DNA from: an uncultured Flavobacteriales bacterium
Lineage (GTDB): Bacteria; Bacteroidota; Bacteroidia; Flavobacteriales_E; Vicingaceae
Reading direction: 5' to 3'
Assembly (NCBI GenBank): GCA_937925525.1
Contig: CALALS010000280.1
Location: 1 to 15,453, forward strand
DNA: 15,453 bases
A program made the translations under genes and the position numbers. The number at the start of each line of letters is the position of its first letter. The first letter of the stretch is position 1. The notes below the pieces were generated by a model that worked only from the letters and a program-made list of their open reading frames with translations, made no database searches and had not been told where the DNA came from. Shown in pieces: positions 1 through 7,500 of this stretch.

Positions 1-183
1 AGTAACATTTTGAAGGCTAAAAAATCCATTGGTGTTGTAACGTTGATAATCAAACTCAATGTAAAAAGGTGAGTTGTCCCAAAGTCTAACACTAACGTCA
101 GAAAGTTGATGATTTGCTTTTGAGGTTAAACTTGTTAAACCTACTAGGAGAACTAAAGCTAATTTTGTAATTGTTGTTTTCAT
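1..183 (-). CDS. Secreted protein of unknown function, N-terminal part only (runs off the window)
   Basis: Read on the minus strand from the ATG at 183-181, 61 codons stay open to the window edge. The product begins MKTTITKLALVLLVGLTSL, a typical signal peptide: short basic start, about 14 hydrophobic residues, and a likely cleavage after SKA near residue 23. It is therefore probably exported to the periplasm, the outer membrane or beyond. The mature start (NHQLSDVSVRLWDNSPFYIEFD) has alternating polar and hydrophobic residues that suggest beta structure, but I cannot assign a family. A purine-rich stretch, GGAGGAAC, lies about 7 bases before the ATG and could act as a ribosome binding site. 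The gene diverges from the S41 protease gene across a gap of about 200 bases. The missing C-terminus prevents a functional call. Confidence 0.75.
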   Translation of the reverse strand, partial: MKTTITKLALVLLVGLTSLTSKANHQLSDVSVRLWDNSPFYIEFDYQRYNTNGFFSLQNVT

Positions 184-202
184 AATTTGGTTCCTCCATT
201 CT

Positions 203-232
203 TTAAATTAAACCTGTTATACTTATTTCAAA
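203..232 (-). promoter_or_regulatory. Candidate promoter for the secreted-protein gene at 183-1
   Basis: On the minus strand a TTTG (232-229) is followed after 18 bases by TAATTTAA (210-203). This resembles the Bacteroidota -33/-7 pattern, with two mismatches in the -7 box. It lies about 20 bases before the ATG at 183. The spacing is right but the match is imperfect, so this is tentative. Confidence 0.3.
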
Positions 233-362
233 TGCTATGCCAAAAAAACACAACAACAATAAAGCATTGTAAATCATTGTTTTATAAAATAATTAAATAT
301 CAACTAAAAAACCGTTTAACACATTTTATGAAATTTCGTAACAATCGTTATCTCATAATCGT

Positions 363-370
363 TAACTTTA
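363..370 (+). promoter_or_regulatory. Candidate -7 promoter box for the S41 protease gene
   Basis: TAACTTTA matches TAnnTTTG except for the last base and ends 15 bases before the ATG at 386. I see no good TTTG box 17-20 bases upstream. Two copies of AATCGTTA (343-350 and 357-364) lie directly before it, the second touching the box, and could bind a regulator. Confidence 0.3.
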
Positions 371-385
371 AGAAAAATTATATCC

Positions 386-1960
386 ATGAAAAAGACTCTA
401 TCTATCTTACTAGCACTTATCTCTTTTAACTTTATTTATAGCCAATCCGGTGTAGAAAAATTTGAATACCTAGTTATGCAGATTAAACGCCAGTATGTTG
501 ATTCCATTCAAGAAGAAAAACTGGTAGAAGATGCTATTGTAGGAATGTTAAAAGAGCTTGACCCACATTCCAATTATATTCCACTAAAGGAAGTACAAAA
601 AATGAATGAACCGCTAGAGGGAAACTTTGATGGAATTGGTGTTCAATTTAATATTGTTGATGATACAATAGTAATTGTATCGCCCATTTCCGGTGGACCT
701 TCAGAAAAATTAGGCATAAGATCAGGTGATAGAATTGTTGAAATTGAATATGATAATGTTGCAGGAATTGGCATTAAGAATAGTGACGTAATGGAAAAGT
801 TAAGAGGAAAAAAAGGAACAAAAGTAAATGTAGGAATATTCAGAAGAGGTGAAAACGAAATTTTAGATTATACTATTACAAGAGATGCAATACCAATTTA
901 CAGTGTTGATGCAAGTTATATGGCCACTCCCGAAATTGGATACATTAAAGTAAATCGTTTTGCGAAACAAACTCATGAAGAATTTGTAAAGGCTCTTGGC
1001 GACCTTAAGTCAAAAGGTATGCAACACCTTATTCTTGATTTAAGAGGAAATGGTGGAGGCTATTTACACATCTCACAGCTTTTAGCAGATGAATTCTTAG
1101 AAAATGATAAAATGATTGTTTACACTGAAGGAGTTAACCAAAGAAGGCAAGAATATAAAGCTACATCAAAAGGTGGTTTTGAAAAAGGGAAATTAGTCAT
1201 CATGATAGATGAAGCATCAGCATCGGCCAGTGAAATTGTTTCGGGCGCAGTTCAAGACCATGACAGAGGTTTGATTGTTGGAAGGCGTTCTTTTGGAAAA
1301 GGCCTAGTACAACGCCCCATGAATTTACCGGATGGTTCAGTTGTCAGGCTAACAACAGCAAGATATTACACTCCTACCGGAAGATGCATTCAACGACCTT
1401 ATGAAAATGGAAAAGATGACTATTATAAAGAAATTCAAAGAAGGTTGGAGCATGGAGAAATGTACACACAAGACAGTATAAAAATGCCCGATTCATTGAA
1501 ATTTAAAACACCAAATGGCAGAATTGTTTTTGGTGGTGGTGGTATTTTACCAGATGTGTTTGTTTCACTTGACACTTCATTTACTTCCGGTTATTACAGT
1601 AAAATAGTAAGAAAAGGAATTATTAATGACTTTGTTTTAAACTATCTTGACGCTAACCGAACAAACATTAAAGAAAAACATCGGACATTTGAGCTATTCA
1701 AAGATAACTTCATTATTGATAATAAAATATCAAATGAGTTTACTGAGTTTGCAGCACTAAAAGGAGTTGAGTATAAAGAAGATGAATACTTAAAATCAAA
1801 AACAGTAATTGACACTCAAATAAAAGGCATTATTGCCAGAACAATTTGGGATTCAAGTGCTTATTTTGAAATTACCAACTCACTTTCAGAAACCTACATC
1901 AAGGCTCTGGAAGTAATGCAAGACAATACATTTAAAAAGGAAAAATTAAGCTATAAGTAA
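386..1960 (+). CDS. S41 family C-terminal processing peptidase with PDZ domain
   Basis: The product is a 524-residue exported serine protease of the CtpA/Prc family (MEROPS S41), which trims or degrades envelope proteins from their C-termini. A signal peptide covers about residues 1-19 (MKKTLSILLALISFNFIYSQ). A short helical region follows (about 25-75, including ELDPHSNYI). The PDZ domain spans about 80-165, with GIGVQF at its start and GIRSGDRIVEI inside. The S41 core spans about 175-395. By alignment with the Bacillus CtpB triad (Ser, Lys 25 residues later, Gln 4 further), the catalytic residues are Ser280 in EASASASEIV, Lys305 in SFGKG and Gln309. The substrate-channel motif LILDLRGNGGG is at 215-225. 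All key residues are present, so the enzyme looks active. The tail after 400 is family-typical but undefined. The next gene begins 54 bases downstream with its own promoter, so the two need not be co-transcribed. Confidence 0.95.
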   Translation: MKKTLSILLALISFNFIYSQSGVEKFEYLVMQIKRQYVDSIQEEKLVEDAIVGMLKELDPHSNYIPLKEVQKMNEPLEGNFDGIGVQFNIVDDTIVIVSPISGGPSEKLGIRSGDRIVEIEYDNVAGIGIKNSDVMEKLRGKKGTKVNVGIFRRGENEILDYTITRDAIPIYSVDASYMATPEIGYIKVNRFAKQTHEEFVKALGDLKSKGMQHLILDLRGNGGGYLHISQLLADEFLENDKMIVYTEGVNQRRQEYKATSKGGFEKGKLVIMIDEASASASEIVSGAVQDHDRGLIVGRRSFGKGLVQRPMNLPDGSVVRLTTARYYTPTGRCIQRPYENGKDDYYKEIQRRLEHGEMYTQDSIKMPDSLKFKTPNGRIVFGGGGILPDVFVSLDTSFTSGYYSKIVRKGIINDFVLNYLDANRTNIKEKHRTFELFKDNFIIDNKISNEFTEFAALKGVEYKEDEYLKSKTVIDTQIKGIIARTIWDSSAYFEITNSLSETYIKALEVMQDNTFKKEKLSYK

Positions 1961-1969
1961 CTTCCCCTT

Positions 1970-1998
1970 TTTGATTTTAGTTACAATTAATATCTTTG
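1970..1998 (+). promoter_or_regulatory. Bacteroidota-type promoter for the DUF1573 gene
   Basis: TTTG at 1970-1973 is followed after 17 bases by TATCTTTG at 1991-1998, an exact match to TAnnTTTG. The -7 box ends 16 bases before the ATG at 2015, so the leader would be about 10 bases. It begins only nine bases after the S41 stop codon. Confidence 0.7.
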
Positions 1999-2014
1999 GT
2001 AAAATTTTAAAAAA

Positions 2015-2584
2015 ATGAAAGAAAATTTAAAATTAGGTTTATTAGGATTAGTGGCTGTTTTAACAGAATTTAATACATATCAATTAATGTTTTCCCACTC
2101 ACATGGCGAATCAGAAACTAGTGAAATCAATAACAACCAATTTGCCAATCCAAATGCATTAAATGACCCGCATGCCGGACATGACCATGACCCCAACAAC
2201 CCATTTGGCGACCAAAGTATTCAGGTTGACCCGAATAACGACCAACCAGCTGCTCCCGCAGGACAACCTACTACCATAGCTTTTGAAAAAATGGACCATG
2301 ATTTTGGTGAAGTAATGCAAGACAGTGAAAATAAATACAAATTTAAGTTTACTAATACCGGTTCAAATCCATTAATCATTTCAAGCGCACAAGGTTCATG
2401 TGGCTGTACTGTACCTAATTATCCTAAGGAACCAATTGCTCCTGGTAAAACAGGTGAGATAGAAGTTGTGTATAGTCCCGGAAAACAAGAAAATGCACAA
2501 AGTAAAACAGTTACTTTAGTCGCCAATACTGAACCTTCAACTACAGTATTAAACATTAAGGCATTTGTAAAAAAACCTCAGTAG
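2015..2584 (+). CDS. DUF1573 domain protein, membrane-anchored or secreted, with His-rich linker
   Basis: The product is 189 residues. A hydrophobic N-terminal segment at about 6-26 acts as a signal or membrane anchor. A low-complexity linker (about 27-85, rich in Asn, Pro, Asp and Gln) contains His28, His30, His53, His56 and His58. The DUF1573 domain covers about 88-187, an immunoglobulin-like fold common in Bacteroidota envelope proteins. It shows the typical opening MDHDFGEV, then FKFTNTGSNPLII, the SCGCT motif with Cys129 and Cys131, PIAPGKTGEIEVVY, and a closing strand LNIKAFV. The family has no well-established biochemical role, so I assign none. The gene has its own consensus promoter upstream and a strong terminator 24 bases after the stop, so it is probably a single-gene transcript. 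The His cluster plus the CGC motif could bind metal, but that is inference. Confidence 0.88.
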   Translation: MKENLKLGLLGLVAVLTEFNTYQLMFSHSHGESETSEINNNQFANPNALNDPHAGHDHDPNNPFGDQSIQVDPNNDQPAAPAGQPTTIAFEKMDHDFGEVMQDSENKYKFKFTNTGSNPLIISSAQGSCGCTVPNYPKEPIAPGKTGEIEVVYSPGKQENAQSKTVTLVANTEPSTTVLNIKAFVKKPQ

Positions 2585-2607
2585 TTTTAACGCAATATTA
2601 AATTTTA

Positions 2608-2633
2608 GGGCTTTTATATAAAAGCCCTTTTTT
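2608..2633 (+). terminator. Rho-independent terminator of the DUF1573 gene
   Basis: GGGCTTTTAT at 2608-2617 pairs perfectly with ATAAAAGCCC at 2618-2627. The sequence is a 20-base palindrome that would fold as a stem with a small loop, and T residues run to 2633. It lies 24 bases after the stop codon. Confidence 0.85.
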
Positions 2634-2681
2634 GTGTCAAAAAAAGAAGTAAATTAGCCTCCAATTAAAACTAGTTATATG

Positions 2682-2710
2682 AAAAACACCCCAATGTGGG
2701 GTGTTTTTTT
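2682..2710 (+). terminator. Second terminator-like hairpin, in the leader of the oxidoreductase gene
   Basis: AAAAACACCCCA (2682-2693) pairs over 12 bases with TGGGGTGTTTTT (2697-2708) around a 3-base loop (ATG), and a T run continues to 2710. It is a strong intrinsic terminator by shape, and its A and T flanks would let it work in both directions. It ends only 14 bases before the ATG at 2725. It could be a backup terminator for the upstream gene or an attenuator of the downstream one. Confidence 0.7.
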
Positions 2711-2724
2711 ATTTTTACCAATCA

Positions 2725-3783
2725 ATGGAACATTTTGCAATTATAGGAAGCAGTCCGATAATGATGTTAGAAGCAATACATCTAGCCAATATTGGAAAAA
2801 AAGTAACTATCATTGAAAAAAATCCTGAATTAGGAGGTGCATGGAAAACATTCTCACACAAACAATACAATAATATTGAATTAGGTTGTCATATATGGGA
2901 ATACAATAAGTCTTCATACAAATTTATAGAAAGAAATATTGGAGTAGAATTAGAAAAACTTAGGCCAGTTCCTTTATTGATAAAGGATAATATAAAGTTT
3001 CATTACAACAGGAAAGAGATACCTATCATTATCATCAAATCAATAAAACGTATTAAAGAATTAAATTTTTATACGCTATTTAGTGAAGGTGTTTACTTTC
3101 TCAGAAACAAGCTGTTTTTTAGAAAAGTAGACTATTACTATGCAAAAAATGGATGTAATGAACTTACCTCAAAACTAATCGATAAAATTAAAACTAGTAA
3201 GGATATTAAAATTGAGCAACAAGATGTAAAAAAAATTATCTCCTATAATGAATCGGTTGAATTAATTAGTGAAAGTAAATCTATTAAATGCGATAGATTA
3301 CTACTTCCCAACAATTTTGAAGCAGACATTACTATTAAAAGTGAACCATTAAATCTTAAGGTAGGATTTGACAAAGAAATATATCATTGCTTTATTATCT
3401 GTAATAAATCTGAAATACTAAGTGACTTTTCGTATTTACGGTTTATTAAACACCCTATTTTTCACAGGGTATCAAATGCTTCTTTTGAAGAGTTTAAAAA
3501 ACTGTTTCCGGAAAAAGCGTTACTAGTTGTTGGTGTTTTGGCTAAGGCGGCAAAACAAGAAAATATTAATCAACTTATTCTACAAGAACTTAAAAAGAAA
3601 AATCTATATGATGGTACTCCCGAAGAAATGTTTTGGAAGGAGTACAAATCAAAAGAGTACGAAAACAGTGAATTAAGAAAAGTTCAAAAAAAATCTAATG
3701 GTAAAATTTCTTATATAGATACCAGCTGTTTATCTAACGGGATTTTCAAGCAATTAAAACGCTGGGGAGATTTAAAAATTTAG
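2725..3783 (+). CDS. FAD-dependent oxidoreductase-like protein, AT-rich
   Basis: The product has 352 residues from the ATG at 2725. An in-frame GTG at 2701 lies inside the hairpin stem and is an unlikely start. The N-terminus is a Rossmann dinucleotide-binding fold: FAIIGSSPIMMLEA (4-17) is a variant of GxGxxG with Gly8, Glu31 ends the second strand (VTIIEK), and LGGAWKT (36-42) matches the second flavin-contact motif of amine oxidase and UDP-galactopyranose-mutase-like enzymes. Later landmarks are NIELGCHIWEYN, AKNGCNELTSKLIDKI and a C-terminal YIDTSCLSNGIFKQLK, which resembles the final FAD-contact segment of that superfamily. I cannot name the substrate. The motif GSSP instead of GxGxxG leaves open a degenerate or different nucleotide ligand. 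GC content over 2761-3360 is about 27 per cent by my count, well below its neighbours. Its stop overlaps the convergent methyltransferase gene by 4 bases. Confidence 0.72.
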   Translation: MEHFAIIGSSPIMMLEAIHLANIGKKVTIIEKNPELGGAWKTFSHKQYNNIELGCHIWEYNKSSYKFIERNIGVELEKLRPVPLLIKDNIKFHYNRKEIPIIIIKSIKRIKELNFYTLFSEGVYFLRNKLFFRKVDYYYAKNGCNELTSKLIDKIKTSKDIKIEQQDVKKIISYNESVELISESKSIKCDRLLLPNNFEADITIKSEPLNLKVGFDKEIYHCFIICNKSEILSDFSYLRFIKHPIFHRVSNASFEEFKKLFPEKALLVVGVLAKAAKQENINQLILQELKKKNLYDGTPEEMFWKEYKSKEYENSELRKVQKKSNGKISYIDTSCLSNGIFKQLKRWGDLKI

Positions 3784-4463
3784 TTCTTTTGATATACTCC
3801 AATGAGTATGTATTTCCATTTTTTAGGAATTATAGGGCTGAAAATCCAATCTATATAGGACAAGAATTTTCGTTGACCTTCGCTCCTTCCAAATGCAGCA
3901 AAAAAGCCCACCATTTTTTTATCAATCAATTTAAACGAATTAAAAAAGGTTAGGTCTTTTGGGATTTCAAGATATCGCCAATATGCGCTCCATTTAATAA
4001 ATCTTTTCCTTGCAAATTGATGAAGAAAACTAGCCGAAGTATTTTCGGCAAAAATCAAAAATCCTCCCGGTTTAAGCACTCTAAACATTTCATTTATAGC
4101 TGTCAGTTGATTTTCTGAAGTACTAAGTGCGCCAATCACGGACTTAAACACAACCAAATCAAAACTAGCATCGGGATAGTTTAGCTCCATAGCATTAGCA
4201 TTAGCGTAGCTTACCAAATGACTAGCTCCATAAGCTCGATGCATTTTCTTTGCTTCATCAGAAGGACCTTTTAAATCAGTACAGGTAACATTTATCCCCT
4301 TCTTTGCTAGCCATAAACTCAAGCCTCCATCTCTCTCCCCTATGGCAAGAGCAGTTGTACACTTATTCCAATCAACATTTTTCTCCCATACAGGCAAAGC
4401 CTTACTCCAGTTTTTTACATCCCACTGAAAAAAATCGTTGATTATGTCCCTATCGTTATACAT
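3780..4463 (-). CDS. Class I SAM-dependent methyltransferase (Methyltransf_11-like)
   Basis: The 227-residue product has the standard order of a class I methyltransferase. Motif I is TALAIGERDGGLSLWLA (37-53), with the glycines that hold S-adenosylmethionine. The acidic residue after strand 2 is Asp63 in VTCTDLKG, a motif II-like region is around ANANAMELNYPDASFDLVV (88-105), and the post-motif III segment is MFRVLKPGGFLIFAEN (126-141). Family Methyltransf_11 fits these motifs. The substrate is not visible; the C-terminal basic-aromatic region (about 150-220) probably contacts it. The start ATG at 4463-4461 is followed by an ordinary soluble N-terminus with no signal peptide, so the enzyme is cytoplasmic. 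It converges with the oxidoreductase gene, overlapping it by 4 bases, and diverges from the S8 protease gene. That arrangement does not establish a shared pathway, though methyltransferase plus flavoprotein could act on one glycan or lipid. Confidence 0.85.
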   Translation of the reverse strand: MYNDRDIINDFFQWDVKNWSKALPVWEKNVDWNKCTTALAIGERDGGLSLWLAKKGINVTCTDLKGPSDEAKKMHRAYGASHLVSYANANAMELNYPDASFDLVVFKSVIGALSTSENQLTAINEMFRVLKPGGFLIFAENTSASFLHQFARKRFIKWSAYWRYLEIPKDLTFFNSFKLIDKKMVGFFAAFGRSEGQRKFLSYIDWIFSPIIPKKWKYILIGVYQKN

Positions 4464-4502
4464 ATAGGATACAAATATTAGTTATTTTTTTGAACTAGTC
4501 TA

Positions 4503-4534
4503 TTTGCTTTCATCATCATAAATGAGTAATTTTC
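4503..4534 (+). promoter_or_regulatory. Candidate promoter for the S8 protease gene
   Basis: TTTG at 4503-4506, 20 bases, then TAATTTTC at 4527-4534 matches the Bacteroidota pattern apart from the last base. The box ends 16 bases before the ATG at 4551. Confidence 0.4.
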
Positions 4535-4550
4535 ATCAAAATATTTTAAA

Positions 4551-7500
4551 ATGAGAAAGACTTACACTTTAATTACTTCAGTATTAATACTATTTACAAC
4601 CATTTCCTTTGCTCAACAGAATTTTGATATTCTAATGCAAGCTGGTAAAGTAGAACTTACTCCAAATATTGATAATTATGTTTCCTCTTTGGAAAAAATT
4701 CAGTCACAGGAGTTATACAACAACAAATATTATAGAATAGTCCAATTCAATGTGCTTCCTTCTAATCAAGAGAAAGCCGTTCTGAAAAACAGCGGTTTAG
4801 AATTATTAAACTACCTTCCAAGTAATGCTTATATTGCTGCTGTTTCTAAAAACTTTAACAATGCTGATTTATTAAACTTTAATATCAGAGCAGTCTATCC
4901 TCTAACAGCAGAGTTAAAACTAAATCACTACCTATATCATAAAAACTATCCTGAATGGGCAGTTGTTGGTAAAGACAGAATCAAACTAAACATTGCCATT
5001 CAAAAAGACATAACTACTCTTGGTGAAGTAGAAGGTATGCTAAGCTCTTTAGGATATGAAGTTTATGACAGATATGACTACAGTAATCTAATGAGATTAG
5101 AGTGTAAAATTGCTGATATTGATAAACTGGTGGCATTGCCATTTATATCATTTATAGAAACTACTGACCCTCCAGCTGAGCCGGAAAACTATACGGGAAG
5201 AACCAATCACAGAACAAACAACCTAGCCTCTAACTATCCGGGAGGAAGAAAGTATGACGGAACCGGTGTTTGGGTTTCTTTAGGTGATGACGGAACTTTA
5301 GGTCCACACATTGATTTTCAAGGAAGATTAGACCAATCTCCAACTCCAAATAATTTTGGAGGAAATCATGGAGACCACTGCGGAGGAACAATCGCAGGTG
5401 CCGGAAACCTTGACCCAAAAGGAAGAGGAAGTGCCTTTGGTGCTGACATGATGGTGTATGATTACCCTAATAACTTATATGATGCACCCAATCGTTACAC
5501 TACTCCGGGTGTAAAAATCACTTCTACTTCGTACAGCAATGGTTGTAATGCAGGATATACCACTTTTTCTCAAACATTAGACCAACAAACCAGACAAAAC
5601 GCATCACTAATTCATGTTTTTTCTGCAGGAAACTCTGGAACATCCAATTGTGGTTATGGTGCCGGTTCAGGATGGGGAAACATAACAGGCGGACACAAAG
5701 TTGGTAAAAATGTTATTGCCACAGGAAACCTAACCTATATTGATGTTATTGCAGGCTCAAGTAGTAGAGGCCCTGCACATGATGGTAGAATTAAACCGGA
5801 AATATGTGCGGTAGGAACCAGTGTTTATTCAACCCAAGAGAACTATAACTACGCCAGCCTTACCGGAACATCTATGGCTTGCCCTGGAATTGCAGGAACT
5901 CTGGCACAACTTTACCAAGCTTACAGAGCATTAAATTCAAATGCCGACCCTGATGCTGCATTAATGAAAGGTTTAATAACAAGTACAGCAGATGACCTAG
6001 GAAATCCCGGACCTGATTACATTTATGGATACGGAAGAGTTAACGGCAGAAGAGCAATAGAAGTTTTAGAAAAAAATCAATTCTTATCTAATACTGTTAC
6101 CAACTCTCAAAACAGAACACATAACATTACAGTGCCTGCGGGTACAGGTAAGCTTTTTGTAATGGTTTGTTGGAGTGATTATGAAGCATCTCCCGGTGTA
6201 AGTAAAGCATTAGTAAATGATATTGATATGACCGTAACTGCTCCTAGTAGCACTGTCTATCTTCCTTGGGTGTTAAATCCAACACCTAATGCAACAGCAT
6301 TAAATTCAAATGCCACCAGAAAAGTAGATACCTTAAATAATGCCGAGCAAGTTACTATAGATAATCCTGCAGCTGGAACCTATACCATTAGCGTTACAGG
6401 AACATCTATTCCTCAAGGGCCACAAAAATACTATGTGATTTATGAGTTTATGAAAGATGATGTGGTATTAACTTACCCTATTGGCGGAGAACATTTTGTT
6501 CCCGGTGAAACAGAAACCATCAGATGGGATGCACTTAGCAACACAGGTAACTTTACCTTACAATATTCTACTAATAACGGAACCAGCTGGAATACTATCA
6601 GCACATCTATTGCCGGAAATAGAAGATATTATAACTGGACTGTACCTACCACAGTTACCGGTCAAGCCTTAATGAGAATTTCAAGAGGAGCAACTGCCGA
6701 TACAAGTATGGCCAACTTCTCTATCATTGGCGTTCCTACTAACTTAACACTAAACTGGGTTTGCCCTGATTCTATGGAGTTACAATGGAATACCGTTTCA
6801 GGAGCTACAGGCTATGAAGCTAGTATGCTAGGAGTAAAATACATGGACTCTGTGGGTGTTTCTACAGGTAATACTTATATATATAGAGGCATTAACCCTG
6901 CTAATGAATACTGGGTAAGTGTTAAAGCATTAGGCCCTAACGGAGCAGAAGGAAGAAGAGCCATAGCTATCAGAAAAGCGGCTAACTTTATCAACTGTAC
7001 TATTTCTGATGATATTGATCTTACGGCTGTTACTTCTCCGGTACCTGCAAATTTATCCGATTGCCAAACCATTGCTCCTATTACGGTAAGCATTAACTTA
7101 CAAAATACAGGGCAAAACAATGCCAGTAACTTCCCTGTAAAATACAGAGTAAACGGTGGTACTACCGTAACTGAAACCTATAGCGGAACATTAGCACCAA
7201 GTGCTTCGGGTACACATACCTTTGCACAACAAGCTACCATTTCAGGACAAGGAGCGCACGTATTTGAAATATGGGCTGATATGGGTAACGACCAAAACAG
7301 ATATAACGATACTGCAACAGTAACCGTAACTATTGTAGCCTCTACACCTGTTGTCCCTCCAATTTCAGAAAACTTTGAATCATTTACGCTTTGTTCTACA
7401 AATTACGATTGTGAAGCCACAACATGTAATCTGGCAAACGGATGGGTTAACGAACCTAACATGGTAGTGGATGATATTGACTGGAGAACAGACGAAGGCG

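Noticed and set aside
187..429. Open frame of 80 codons overlapping the start of the S41 gene
   Set aside because: It begins with TTG in an AT-rich intergenic region, has no recognisable motif and runs into the S41 signal peptide in another frame.
1933..1971. AAAAAGG ... CCTTTTT pairing around the S41 stop as a terminator
   Set aside because: The loop would be about 25 bases with a short AT-rich stem, and a good promoter overlaps its right arm, so chance pairing is more likely.
2701..2724. GTG at 2701 as the start of the oxidoreductase gene
   Set aside because: It lies within the hairpin stem and would add a non-conserved FFYFYQS segment before the Rossmann strand that begins right after the ATG at 2725.
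2725..4463. Oxidoreductase plus methyltransferase as a small biosynthetic or defence island
   Set aside because: They are convergent, have different base composition, and no integrase, transposase, direct repeats or att-like sites flank them. Nothing ties them to one pathway.
6875..7120. Minus-strand open frames inside the S8 protease gene (also 5230-5418 and 7607-7795)
   Set aside because: They lie antisense to clearly conserved protease domains, have no family features and are explained as shadows of the real gene.
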